A stretch of DNA of 64,000 bases, from contig OY282558.1 in assembly GCA_958295665.1 (NCBI GenBank), positions 460,572,995-460,636,994 of the forward strand. The letters run 5' to 3'. The notes under the pieces were generated by a model. The model did not search any database. It saw only the letters and a list, made by a program, of their open reading frames with translations, and was not told the DNA's origin. Below are positions 1 to 13,600 of the stretch, in pieces; the first letter of the stretch is position 1, and each line of letters begins with the position of its first letter. This stretch comes from Tipula vernalis (lineage: Eukaryota; Arthropoda; Insecta; Diptera; Tipulidae). Position numbers and translations under genes: made by a program.

Positions 1-204
1 CCACTGAACGGGCCCTGGAATTGGCACAAATGAAAGTAGAACTTCGTGGGACCTACTCGATGGACGAACGACGTTGAAAGGGACCTAAAGACACTCGGTC
101 ACCGTGTCTGGCGCTCTCTTGCGGCGTATCGAACTATATGGGGGAACATCCTAGAGGCGGCCAAATCGCTCGATGGGATGTAGCGCCAGCAAAAGAAGAA
201 GTAA
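1..204 (+). mobile_element. 3' end remnant of a non-LTR retrotransposon (LINE) ORF
   Basis: A frame from 61 reads WTNDVERDLKTLGHRVWRSL and continues to a TAG at 181-183, then a few codons rich in Gln and Lys to a TAA at 202-204. The spacing of Trp, Asp-Asp/Asn-Asp and later Trp residues matches the C-terminal tail found after the reverse transcriptase in many insect LINEs (pattern W-x-D-D-V-E...W...A...R...W). Only the last ~65 codons lie in the window and the body is cut off by the left edge. The TAG at 181 may be a lesion, because the frame stays open for seven more codons beyond it. The exact LINE clade cannot be assigned. Confidence 0.5.
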
Positions 205-1523
205 TTTTTAAAATAGTAAAAGAGATTGGAAAGATTTAAGAAATCGTAGCTAAGAATACCGAAATTTATTACAAATTTTTTGAGAACATCGCCTCAATTC
301 TTGATCGCATAAATTTCTAAGGTTAGTAGCTTTAAAAATTAAAAATCTGAATTTGTTTAGAATTACTTAGTAAGAATGGCGAAATTTCTTTCGACATTTT
401 CAAACTTTAGAATTTTTAGAACTTCGACTCTAAATTTCTAAAGTTTGTTATTGTAAGAATTTAAATCTGGAGTTTTTAGAATCAGCAAAGAATGTCAAAA
501 TATCATTACTTTCAGGCAATGCTAATTTGGTTATCTCATTAATTCCATATAAATACCGATTAATTATAGTCTTCTGCGTGAAATATGTGGTAATGTCGAA
601 ATTGTATTCAAAACTTTCAGGCTACAGAATTTTTAAAACTTCACCTCTAAATTTCTAAGGTTCGACATTTTAAAAATTTAAATCTGGAGCTTTTAGAATT
701 ATGTAGCAAAGAATGTCTAATTTCAGAAAATTTCAGGTCAATAGTTTTAAAATTGAATTTTCAGAATTGAGAATTCCTAATGCAAAAATACTATTTATTT
801 TTTAAAAATTTTAATTTTTTAAAGATTATGCAATTAAATTTTTCAAACTTAATTTTCGTTTAGAAAATTCTGCACTTAAAATTATTCCTGCGTAATTTAC
901 GATTTAAAAATGTTGAAACTGAATTTTGCAGTCTATAAATTTTAATTTCAAGATTTAAACAAAATTTTGAATATTTTTACTTTTATGACATAAAACTTTC
1001 TATTTGTTTTAATTAAATAATGTTTTCAACTGTTTCTGTCAAATTTTAATTTCTATTTCTCTTGGAATAACGAAATTTCCTTTCCATTTTTTAATTATTT
1101 CACTTATCAGGACTAGCATTCCTTAATAATAAAGACATTTTTGAGACAAGAAAATTAATACCCACATCAACCAAAACAAAGAATTTAAAGCTGAAAAATA
1201 AATCGATTAGCATGCAGACAACTTTGCGTGACAAAATTAAAGACGACTGACTATATTTAAATATCTTTTCATTTTGGATAAAATTGTTAACCATAACATC
1301 ATGTTTGAATCGAATGAACTCGAGTATTTTAATAAATAACTGAAGATTTCTCTTTAGCCTTTCAATAAATTTGAACAAATTATAGCTTTAGAAATAAAAT
1401 AAATACTTTTAAGTTACATGCACGTATAAGCGAGATTGCGATGTTGGCCCCACTGTTATTATTTTCTTTAATTTATTTAACTATTAAATTTAATAGCAAT
1501 TTAATAAACTTAATAACTTTTAG
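205..1523. other. AT-rich non-coding stretch, no gene seen
   Basis: The sequence is dominated by A/T runs with many recurring short phrases of the type 'gaatttttagaa' and 'aaatttctaa', giving it a loosely self-similar look. Short open frames, such as a 92-codon one on the minus strand at 1100-1378, have no recognisable domain and biased AT-rich composition. I regard them as chance. The region probably lies upstream of the carboxypeptidase gene. Confidence 0.5.
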
Positions 1524-1609
1524 GGTGCAGCGACACGCGAAAATTTAGCCCCATATTTTCGAGCTTTTCGTGTCTATTAATCAAACCGGATTACTGGAGG
1601 TAAAAATGG
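1524..1609 (+). CDS. NnaD: Candidate first coding exon of the NnaD-like carboxypeptidase (start codon split from the body)
   Basis: An ATG at 1606-1608 in an AAAAATGG context is followed by one G and then a GTAGGT donor at 1610. The next exon (14679) begins two bases into a codon, and joining ATGG to it gives a protein starting [12 protein letters not shown]. The phase therefore fits exactly: 4 + 179 nt = 61 codons. The stretch from 1524 follows a TTTTAG and is less AT-rich than its surroundings, so it may be a short exon with 5' UTR or simply the 5' end of the transcript. No transcript evidence is available. A different upstream exon could supply the start, for example one near 8.0-8.23 kb where a (GA)n tract is followed by a GTGAGT donor-like site. 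Confidence 0.45.
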
Positions 1610-4600
1610 GTAGGTATGCCCAACAATTACTTCAATCAAATTTACTATATTTAATATAATTTTTGTATTTCTAGTCGTTGATTGACTAAAAAACTTTTGA
1701 TTAAATTAATTTTCTTTTTTGTTCCATCCATTAAAATAACGAAAAATTTTCCATTAGATTTCGATTGTATTTTTATAATACATAATACATAGATAAGTAT
1801 AATTTATTCTCGAATTATCACGAAAATAAGATAAAACTACGACATACAACAAAAACGCTTACATGTATCCAAAATTTATTCGGCGCCAAGATCTGTATTG
1901 TTTCCCCGGACCAAAATTCCACGCGCAAAAAATTGTTTATATATACAAAATCGATATTTTGTTTTGTGTTTTTGTTAGAGGCTGCAAATTATTTGATTAA
2001 CTCGGAAAATAGCTTTCTGTTTGTATTTTATATAATGGAAATTGATAATATCCAAATTAAATAAACTTTGCAATTTTTATTAACGCGAATGACAATAGCA
2101 GGACATTCGAATGATGAGCGAATGAACAATATAATCAATACGGTACATCTAGATTGTAAACAAAAAAGAAGTTGGATGTACAGATATATTTTTGAAAATT
2201 TCTGGAGGCTATCAAAATTAAATTAACTTTTAGAGGAAAAACAGAAAAATGATCTTTCTACTACAAACAAAACAAATACAAAGTTGGATTATGGATAACA
2301 AAAGAAAATTTCTATTAAAATGATAACAAAGAAATTTTTGTGGATTTGAAAAGTACATAGCTGGATATGGATATAATTTTTGGCTTATTTTTTGTACATA
2401 CCCACCCAAAAGCATTTCAATCTAAATATTTAAGTAAAATTATTCAGAATGTTTCGGCAATATACAAAAAAGCCATACAATTTCAAAATAATTTGCCAAT
2501 TAGGTTTGTTAGTTACAAACAAAAGACAGTGATTAATCTAAATGAAAAATTGTGCATGTTTGTGGCGCCCCAAAATTAAAGAGAATCAAAACAAATCTGT
2601 ATATATTTATATACAAAATGGGAGGAACAGTTTACCTCAACCTTTCCATAATTACAGTTTTGTTTTATTTTTCAATCTGAACCTCCCTGCCGATTACATT
2701 CGTCGACAATTTAAACATGCTCTTACAAGAATAATTTATTTATTTTATGTTGTTGCTTGTCGAATTTTAAATGTAATTAATTATTGACAGTTAAATAAAT
2801 TAATAAAATTAATTTTAAAAATTAAACAAATTCATGACATAAAATTTGAATAAAGAAATCGTATATAAGAACAAAAATTTCAAGATAATCCTTATACATT
2901 TTGTAGGGAAAAACTTACCGGTCATGTTGAAACATTTAAGGCATAACACAAATATTCCAACATGACCTGCACATTTGTTCGTATAAAATTCATTTGGTTT
3001 AACAGCTTCAAGAATATAAACATCAACGCCGCCGAGAATGTGCAAAAAAAACTGATGAAGAATGTCAGAGGAAGCTGATTTTAATTTACCTATATATACA
3101 GGGTGAACCATTTATCTCGAAAATTACATTTACTATAAAATGTTTAGGAAAAAGTTGTTTTGGTTTGTTGTAGAAATTATTTTTGATATCAAGGTGACAT
3201 CAAGGTCAAGTTCGTTTTTGAATAAGAATCTATATATTCTAACGGCATAACTTTTATCTGAAACACTTTATTAAGTATGAACTTCCTTCCGAGATAAAAC
3301 TACATTTTATTTTGTGCTGAATCAATTTTTACAAGAAGGTAAGGTACAAAAGGAAAACCATCAGGGCAAAACACAACTACCGCAAAAAAAAATAATGAGA
3401 TCTCTGTGTTGAATGTAATAAATTCTAGGTGGAATTTCCCTGCAAACATCGTATGCTTTCATGTTAAAGGTGACGGTTTTGCTTTAATGCTATTCAAGAA
3501 AAATTGGTGGACCCCTTTTTGCAGCGGGGTTTTTCCTCCTGGGAATATTTTTGGATTTCTGAGTTAATCATAAATTCATAACAATGTGAAGAATTTTTAC
3601 CTACAAAACATTCTTGCATGATATATTTAATGCATCATATACGTTCAGGTCTCAGGTGTTGAGTTTACCCAATATAATGACAACGCTTGGCAGAGCTGAA
3701 TATGCCCAAGCTTTAGATTTCTTAGCCCGTAATTTTCAATTAACAAATTACGCAGATAGAAATATCTATGTTATTTTCGGACAAACACCTCTATTAATTA
3801 ATTGAAGCAATAACACAAAAATTTTAATTTCGCTTGATTTTTTAATTTTTATTTACCTACTAGTATAGATATAAAACCAACGACTCCCTACTTCCAAAGA
3901 AGTGGAGTATGTATATTGAAAATGCAGCAGCCATGCAAGGATACAATTAAAAATTCAGTCCAAATTTAAAAAAAACATAAAAGGAAATCTGCCGAAAATT
4001 ACAGAACCCTCATATAGGATTAGCCTACCTTTTTACACTTAAATCACAAACGGCATTCGCAAAATATTCAAAAGGGCAAATATTCAAATAATTAAGCTTC
4101 ACAACTCTCAAACAAACCATCTATAAGTTTAAAGACAAAACATCTTTGGGAAATTCTTCGGGAATCTGTCAAATAAAAAGTGCTGATGTTGAATTATGCT
4201 ATATCGGCCAAACATCTAAACCGTTCTAGACCGAACATTTTAAACCAACAGATAACAAAAACTCTAAGGCGTTGCCAAACATATGACGGAATTGAACTTT
4301 TAAACCTGACGTATATGAACCTAATTATGATATATGATATCTATCTATGATCCTTCGATCGAAACCGGTCGGTAAATAAAAATTAAAAAATCAAGCGAAA
4401 TTAGAATTGTTATGTTGTTGCTTCAATTAATTAACACGAATTTCGCTGTGTACCTCGAGAAACATCAATTTGTGAATCTTTAAATTTTCCTATTTTATGT
4501 ACAGGGTTTTCAATTAAGGGTTGTACAATTTTTTTAAAATAAAACGACTGGTAGTTTAAAAAATAAATTTCCACCGCATTTGTGGTTCAATGTTGCGAAA

Positions 4601-7600
4601 ATAACTCCAAATTTTATTCTTCAGCTCGTTTATTCTTGTGGGATTGTTAGCGGTGGTTTTTGGTTTCACGGAACCACACAGTAAATAGCTCAGTGCTATC
4701 TAATCGCAAGACCTTACTAGCCACCTAAAAAAAAATTTGATCGCAATAAGCTGAGCAGTCTCTATCTGTACGTCTTATAGCAAGATCCTACTGAAACTAC
4801 ATCTCCCCAAGAACCTTACCGTTAAGTTCAGGCTCCAAAAAGTCAGTTACCCTGTCGCAGAAGTATTACTATTTACTGTAAGCGCATTTCGAGCTATATT
4901 TTCAATGCTATATGTTCTACATTTTAAATCACAAAATTGTGAAATTTCAAGGTGTTATATACTTTAGATTCAAAATTTTAATTAAACCGAAGATTTAAAA
5001 ATGATAACTCTTACGCCGTGTTCTATTGACGCATTCAACGGTACAAAATAGAAGACAACTTTTCGACAACAAAACAACTATACTAATTCAATGTTAACGA
5101 TGAAGTGCACAGTAATGTCAATTTAATATTTTTAAGCACACTTACTGTGTATTACCCCTTCAGGTTTGCATAATATTTGGTTGTCAAACTTACCTGGAAG
5201 GGAAAGAAAATAAATAAAGTTATATTACATTTAGTTTCAATCAAATATTATTCTCTCATCCACACACACCCAACTAATTGATAATTTCTATAATTATCGA
5301 TCGTAACAACCATAAAAAAAATATGTTTTTAAAGCCAAATAACAATCTTAAAGCAAACAATCTTTCATTATTTGTTTATTTATTCGTCGTAATGGTTCGC
5401 TTCCATTAAGCATTTGTAAACTTTTCTATAATATAATTACTCGTTATCGGATCATAATAATTTTCTGTTCTTTTATATAAATATTTATTCGACGACAATC
5501 GTAATAATAATTTAATCATAATTTTCCGACTCAGAATCTCAAGCCAAATATTTTTTTTATGTGTGTTTGTGTGTGCGCGCGGTTTATAGAATTTCAACTT
5601 GCTGCCAAAAATCATAAACTATAATATTTTTATTTTTTTTTATATATAAATGCAGTAATAACTATTAGGACGTGCAGCAACGTCCAAATACTTACTCATT
5701 CGGACGGACTTTGGGTTTAGACGGATATGAACGTGAATAAAATAAAAAAATAGAGAGATTTGAGGAAATCGTCAAGGTTTCAAATTGAACTTAATCCACC
5801 AATACAATATGAATCGGCACTAACACAATTTTATAATCTCATAAAAATCTCTAATTAGTTGCCATTAAGAAAACTCGGATCAATCAGTAGTCAATCAAAG
5901 CAATTAAAAATAAACAATAATAGTTTTCCAAATCTTAAAATATAAATAAACAATAACAATAATAATAATGGCAATTTTTTACATTACAAATAAATAAATT
6001 AGAATTTTCATTTGAACAAAGCACATAACAGAGGAAAAACTAAAAAAAAAATGAAAATTTCATTTTTTATGTACAAACCCCAAGAATCATTTTGCGCATA
6101 ATCACAGAGAAACGGAAAAATCTCTGTGCCACACATCGGCGGTGGACGAATGTATAATGGGAATTTTTTTCGATTGTTTTCTGTTTACATGAAAATGCAA
6201 TTTTTCTTCTCAATATTTATTTAGCTGGAATAGTAAAAACAAAAACAATTTTTTTTAAGACGTATTTACGTTGGTTTGCTTCTTAATTGTTATTGTTTGT
6301 CGTTATAATTTACCAAGATATATTCATAGTACAATGCACTCATTATTTCATTCAATTTCACGACAAACTGTAGTTTTCCTCGAATTTTAGGTTGAACCGA
6401 TAATACCGACAAAATGTTAGGTTAAGAAAAACTTCCGTTCAAACTAAAATCAAGCTTTAAACAAAGTTTAAAGCTTGATTTTAGTTTGAACGGTAATGAA
6501 TATTTGTTGAATATAATTGAATATACCAATGCAGATTTTGAAGAAAAAAAAATTTGTTTAAAAACTTGCATTCAAACTAATCAAGGTTCAAGCACTTCGC
6601 AATGCTTCCAATATTTTCGTAACTTTGCAACGGAATAACAAGTCTCGGAATAACAAACTCTTTTTCAAATTTCAGCAATGTACACAAATTTTAATATAAT
6701 TCTTCTAATTATAGTTCTGTTTACTTTAATCAATAATTAAAACATTTTCCATTCAAACTAAAATCTTGTTCAATTTTCATTAAAGTTTAGTTTTTATTAA
6801 ATTAAAATCAAACGATCATTAAAATCAAGTTTGAATTCAAACTTTTGTTTAATTTGTCAAATTCTAATCAAATTTATAATTTTGTGAGAACATATAATTT
6901 GGGATCAATTTCTAAAATTTGCTCTTTTCTTTTAAAATTAACAGAATTCTATGCGTTCGTAGGCAAATTCAATTCAATGATTGAATTTTGGTTAAATGAA
7001 ATGGTGGATTTAACAAAACTCCCGATTTATTCAAATTTTTCTCAGATAATTTCCAACTTCTTTTTGATTTTTTGTTTATTTTTTTTTTCAATTAAAACTA
7101 AAAACGTGTACTCTTCAAATTTCTGTCAAATAATTATAAACTTCAGAAACTAATCCAACTCTATTGATTTCGTAGAATTTTTGGTTCAGTTTACGAACAT
7201 TAACATACTAAGTTCTTTACTCCAACCTGTTTGGATTAGATTCAAACCTTTTCTGACTCTAATCAATTTTTTTAAATTTTCTCGAATTCTATTCCAATTT
7301 GATTCTAGTGTTATTTCAAACAATTATCATGCACAGTTTAGTTAATTTCTTCAAAGTGTTGCAAAGTAAATTTTTGCTTAGTTTAATAATATTAATAAAA
7401 TTGATTAAAACTGTGTAACACTTCAAATGAATTACATTTCAAATGGTTTTAAACTATTTTCAAATTTCGATCAAATTTTAGTACTTTTAACTTTTAGCCA
7501 ACATCAATAGGAATAAGCTTAGATAATAAAAGAAAGGCTTTTATTTAATTTTTTTCAAGTTTTCATTAAATTCTGCTTAGATCGTTTGAAAGAAGTAAAA

Positions 7601-10600
7601 CTGAACTTGAAAGGAATTTGAATGAAGGTACAAAATTGTCAAAGGTATTGTTACTTAGATACTTAAAGATCAAGAAGATTTATTATTAAACTTTCTTTTA
7701 CAAAATAGGACGTTGAGGTGTTATCCAATATCAAAAACCATCCACTTAAGACCAAAACTTTTTAATGCCACCTCTAAACTTGTACACATATTTTTATATA
7801 ATAAAACACACACCGCTACATTTTCACCGTGAGAAAAACAACAAATCGAATAAACAAAAAAAAAAAAATTAAAAAATAAAAGCCAAGAGAGAGAGAGATC
7901 ATTTTAGAAGAAGAGAAAATTTTCATTTTGTTTGTTATATTTTCATGAAAATGAAAAAGAAAATTTTTTTTACATAAAAACAGATGGTTGTACATTTCGT
8001 CTTGCGATTTGCATTATACATATATATTTCATTCTAAGAGTTGCGAATTTTTGTATTTAGTATACAAAAGTGTTTCGTTTGGTAAACACACTTTCCCCTA
8101 AATTTATAGTGGCGAAAATTTTGATGAAAGTTTTTTAAACAAGTTGAAGATTAGCTATTAACAAATTTTTTTAAAATAAAATAAAAATTTCGTAATTAAT
8201 TAATTTGTGAAAAATCGTGTGTTATTGATAAAAGTGAGTGAAAAATCTATTTAAGTATTTATGCTATTGTGTGAAAATTATATTATGTATAGAAATTTAA
8301 AATTTTCCATGAAAAATTAAATTTTTTAATTTTTCGTTTTCGTATATATTTATAAAAAATTCAAAAATTACAAGTTGATAAATTTTTAACAAATGTTTTA
8401 CTTTTATAAAAAATAAAAAAAAGCGATTTTAGTAAAGAAAATTTTGTGTGTGGTGGAAAATAAACTGAAAATCATTAAAAATGTATAAATAAATAAAAAA
8501 AATATTTATGTTTTGTATACATTTTGTCTTTATTAACAAAGTAACATTATTAATTATTGACAACAAGTATTTAAAAAAAAAGAAACAAAAATTTAACTTC
8601 AGAGGTCAAGCATTTTATATGTAAGGATTAGAGTGTGTTTGTGTCAGATTTAAAGAAAACTCTTAATGATTCGTATGTATGTAGGTGGATGGGACACTGT
8701 AGGCGCCAAAAGTTGGTTTTATAAGTGGAAATCTGAAATTTAAAACCGAACGATTGTATTGTGCCAGTAAACTAATAAAGACACGTTTCATTAGAATGTT
8801 GTGATGATGTGGGTTTATAGAATATATGCACAAGAGGAAATTAATAATTTCCCCAAAGTAAAAATATTCACGTATATAGGGCAGAATTATGTAAAAAGTT
8901 GCATTTAAATTTAGTAGTTAAACGAAGCACGTATTAGAATAAATTGGGGTTTAGAGCTTGAGAATTTATTTTTCTTTATGACGTGTAAATTGGCTTGAGC
9001 GGATTAAATTTTGATTGCACAGTTTTTGGTTCGAGAGCTCGTTGGTTAGACGGTGTAATGTATGAAGGAATTTGTTATAAATAATAATAATAAATTTATA
9101 TTTTTGTTTGAGTTGCTTGTCTTGTTTTGGTTGAGCGAAATAATAAAGAAATGAGGTATCATTATAATCAAAATGTCTCATATTCTTTCATAATTGTTGT
9201 AAACCGAGGTTAGGTTTATTATTTTCGCAGCACATTCTCTTACGACTAACCTTATCATTGAGTTAAATTCTAATAAAATGTCGCCAAGGCTAATTCATTG
9301 ATGAAAGATTTAATAAAATAAAAATCGCGGGGGTGGGTAGAGTCAGTTTTAACCAGACAATTGTGGTTTATTAAAACAGATGAATCTCGTAAAACTAAAC
9401 AACAAAACAGCTAATTTACGATTTCTTTATTTGCTAAATGGTTTACTGGGTTTAGGTATCAGTCAAATGAGTCCGCTAAAATAATTAATATTTTTGTGGA
9501 ACTGGGCTAGTAATATTTCTGTGAGACTGGGCTGGTAATATTTTATTCACTTTCTCAAAGAGCAATAACCTAATGTCGAAAAGTGTAAATGATATTTTTG
9601 TAGTCTGGTATTTATGTGAAAATGGGACGAAAGAATATTAAGGAATAATTATTTACAGAACGAATAAATTTGGTTCTAAACAGAAAGAATAAATTTAGAT
9701 ACTTTCTTGTGGAACATACTGTAAATGATAAAGAAACATACCATAAATGATTCTGAAAGCTAAATTTTGTACTTACCCCAAATTGTAAAAATGGACGTAG
9801 CACTTGTATGCTTTAAGGCAGTATTGCCCAAACAAAATCCGTATTTTCGACAAATTTTCAAAGTACTTAAATTTTCGATTAAAAAAAAATCAGCTGGACA
9901 GTGCGCGGTAATTATTTATAAATCCAGAGCCACAGAATTTATCACTCTAAACTAAATGTACGCACGGAATAACTATTGCGATGGTCCTCGCACGTATTCC
10001 AGAGTACTAAATTTTGTCGCCCTATTTACACAAATAATTACCTCATTGCTGCCGCTAACTTTTTTTATAGAAGTTTTATTGATATATTTATTTTGTACAT
10101 TTTAAGGTATATTGTAAATTTATATTGGTCTTTCGATTTAAGATTTTTTCCTATGAAATGAACACAATTTACCACACATTGTTTTCCTGCTAAACTTGAA
10201 TATGTGCTTTTATTTAAATTGAAATCAAATCACTCTCTTTCCATTATTCAATTTTTTTATTTAGACATCTAGTAAGTAATCCATCTAATTTTGCTTTCTA
10301 GGGTGTAAAATAAATCATAATTGAAAACTAATTTTTTTTATGCCGATTTGAGTGATGCATTTTAGCTTCGATTTTTGAATAAATAAAGTTCTTCTTTTGA
10401 ACACAAGAGTAGACAAATTTATTTACAAAATTTACAAAATTATATTGATTATTCAATTATATTGAATTCGAAATAATTTCGATGTTTTATATTCATTTTT
10501 TTAAGTTACGGAATTTAGAAAATATGATAAGCATAAATGCGGAAATGGCTATAACACCCTGTAAAAAAACCCTACCCAGCATTTTGAAATTTTGCGAAGG

Positions 10601-13600
10601 ATAAAAGCACTATGATAAAGCTGCCCCAACGCTAAAAAAAACACAAAAAAATTTAGAAACATGGAATATTGATGTTCATTCATTTTCCTATTATTTGCGT
10701 TAAAAACCGGAAGTACGTTGCTATAACGAATTTTTCTGTAAATCTGTACAACTTGTTCAACATCTTTTGTAAGAAAATAGAAAATATTTTGGTTACTGAA
10801 AGTTTCAAAATTTGTTAGAAATACGTTGTCACAAGCTCGCTCCGTAGAAATGGTGGAAAATATTGGAAAACTGAAATTTATTTTTGAAACCTTAGCCAAT
10901 TGTCTAATTATTTTCATTCATAACTCAAAATCTACAAAAACGCAGTTAACTAGTTTCTCAAAAAAACCACAGAAATATGAAGAAACTGAATGAAACTTGC
11001 CGTAGTATACCTTATTCGGTAATGTCATATTCCGCAATGAAATATTACCTATTGAAACATTCCGTAATGAGTTTTTTTACCCCTAGATTTATGCCCCGAA
11101 GATTACAAGATTTATATGTTTACGCCAAACTGATTTAAAATCATTAATTGCTTATTCTTCAGTTGCCCACATAAGAATTGTTTTAAGAGGGATATTAACT
11201 TAGATAATACTAAGTCTTACTAGATAATAACGCACTACGTACTTACTAATTGTTATTAATAGAGCGAGAAGGTGATAAAATATTTAATCTATAGTTATAG
11301 TTGCTTAGATGCACGGCTCAAATAAAGCCAGCCCAATATAAATAAACAACACACCTCAATGACTTAGTGAAACATAAAATTAAATGTTCCACCTGAATAA
11401 AATAAATATCCTCCACTTAAGAACCAAGTACCTTTTAATCGTACATTATTTCAAAAGGAAACTATTCGTGTTATGTAGTTATATAGTTTTTTGTGTAAAA
11501 CACTAAAAGCTATAAACATTGACTATATACTAAAAAAAAAGCTGTCTAAAGAAATAAAATTTATATTCTAATGGTTTTTTTTTCTCTCTGTACGAAAAGT
11601 GTTGTTGTTTCTAAAGTTAAATGTGATATTGATATGTTTCCAATTTTCTTGTTACCATATCATTATATATTAGGCTTTGTATCTTATATGTGATATGTAC
11701 AAAGCCGCAATAAATTTACTTCTTCACAACACCCACAACGCACAAGATGGAACAAACCAAAAAGACGACGAAAAAAATACAAATAAATAAATGCTTCCAG
11801 ATACCCCCTAAAAGAATATATTTTGTCTGTACTATTTTCTAATATTCTGTAAATACATTCACTTACAAAATATATAAGATTAGAAGTTTGCTTGAAACGC
11901 AGTAACAAATTTTTTTCAAAATCTTTTCGTTTCTGCTTAGTTGAATAACAAAAATTTAATTCTTGTCATAAAACAGCAAAATGACGCGATTTCATGTCAT
12001 TCCCCCTCGCATTATCCTCCCGTCTCGTTAAAGGGAGTATGTATTTAGGTAGACGGTACTCTCGTATAATACACAAAATTATATTACACACAATATTTCT
12101 TCTGGGGATTTGTTGTTCCACAACGATGAGAAAAAAAGGAAAGTCAAGAAAATTTCTTGTTCATTGTTTCATCGTTGAATTTTGTTTTTTGTATTAAATG
12201 GAAATTTATGCACAAAATGTAAATAATTTTACGAAATTTTGGATTTAGTTTACGTTTTTTGCAAAACATTTTTTTTTTGCTATTTCCCAACTCACTGTTT
12301 TTCATCATACTTTCGATAAATTTTAATTTAGTACAAATTAAAATCATGTTTGGTAACTGGTGTGTGTTGTATTTATGGGATTATTGATATGTGCACACAA
12401 ACATTGATTATAATATCTCATACCACAAATACATTTTTCGATTTAATCTCGCCATTGAACGTTAATTTATTAGGGTAGGAGATTTTTGGGTGTTTGTGGC
12501 AGTTTATTTGTTTCCTATTTGTATTATTTAATGTATCAGTCTTTCACAGTAACCAGTTTCTTCTCTTCCTCCGGATACGAATGTCCTTTCTAAAAAAGGA
12601 AACAACTTTTAGCTTCTCAGAAATAAATCCTGGAAAAGGACAAAATTTATTTTTTTATTTGTTTAAATTTAAATTTTCTCAAATTTATTGTTGATCTTCT
12701 TAAAGCCAAGGAAATTTGTAAGCCAAGTTGATTGGACGATTTAAAAACAAAAATCATATACTGATCACAATATTGATCACGATTTGAGTATAAGATATTT
12801 TTGGAACGAAACTGAAGTCAATTTGAATGAATCTTTATTCTTGGATTATTTTAGAGGAGTTCCAATGTTGTCTTGCTTTCCTTTTTCTATTTTTTTTTTT
12901 TTTTTTAATTAATATTATTAATTAATAATCTACCATCAGCAGGAGCACACAACAGGTAAAATTATCCTAAATTATTTCATTACATAATTAAATTTTTAAA
13001 CTCAAAATTCGATATTTTAAAGCAAACGATTTTTAGTTCAACTTTCAAACGTGTGCTAAGAAAATAATGATTTTCCCGAATTAAGAAGATCTTAATTCGA
13101 GGGATCTCCTGAATTTTTTTTAAAATTCAGTCAATCGTCCCAAAATTGTTTTTAAATTCTTTAAATTACTTTTAACGAACTGAGTTAAGAACAAATGTTA
13201 AAATGCCTCTAAACTTCTCTTAAAAAGGCCCCTAAACAAGTTCTCTCTTAATTATCATTTAAACATACTTCTTAAAAAACGATTAGTCAATACTACATTT
13301 TCCTCTTTATTTGGGACTAATTTTCTATCAAGCTAAATGTCATTTTTTCACAATAATCCCCAAATGTTTCCCAAACGGCAACTGAAACTTAGCAATGTTA
13401 TGTACTTCGTTTTTTCGAAACATTCCAATTCAATAAACTTGAGATTTCATGCGGTTTCATAGTTACCTTTTTCGAACTTTGAAATATTCATAAGATACAT
13501 ATTGTTTGAAATATGGTATGATTTTAAAATTTGTAGAACACCAGGGTTTTACAGAACAGCAGCTAGACAATTCTTTAAAACATTTGTTGAAAAAATTTGC

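Larger units (their letters stand above)
3793..4434 (+). mobile_element. Degenerate Penelope-like element fragment: GIY-YIG endonuclease end flanked by inverted repeats
   Basis: Near-identical arms of about 65 bp lie in inverted orientation at 3793-3857 and 4371-4434, each running from an ATTAATTAATTGAAGCAA-like edge to a TTTATTTACC-like inner edge. Between them a plus frame around 4110-4225 reads [19 protein letters not shown] and then [12 protein letters not shown]. This matches the GIY-YIG core of Penelope-like retroelements (SGIYQIKC...CYIGQT), with the Tyr of GIY changed to Cys. Frames either side are broken by stops, so the copy is dead. Inverted flanking repeats are typical of this class. 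The reverse transcriptase is missing, so this is a 5'-truncated or rearranged copy. Confidence 0.7.

Noticed and set aside
2230..2787. Cluster of 60-80 codon frames on both strands
   Set aside because: AT-rich chance frames overlapping one another; no splice logic linking them to the carboxypeptidase.
3100..3125. ACAGGGTGAACC phrase (and CACCCTGTA at 10553-10561) as a transposon end
   Set aside because: Reminiscent of common insect repeat edges, but no matching opposite terminus or target duplication was found.
10549..10917. 122-codon minus-strand frame in the first intron
   Set aside because: It starts with a real ATG, but composition is AT-driven (Phe/Asn/Ile/Lys) with no motif, and nothing flanking suggests a gene.
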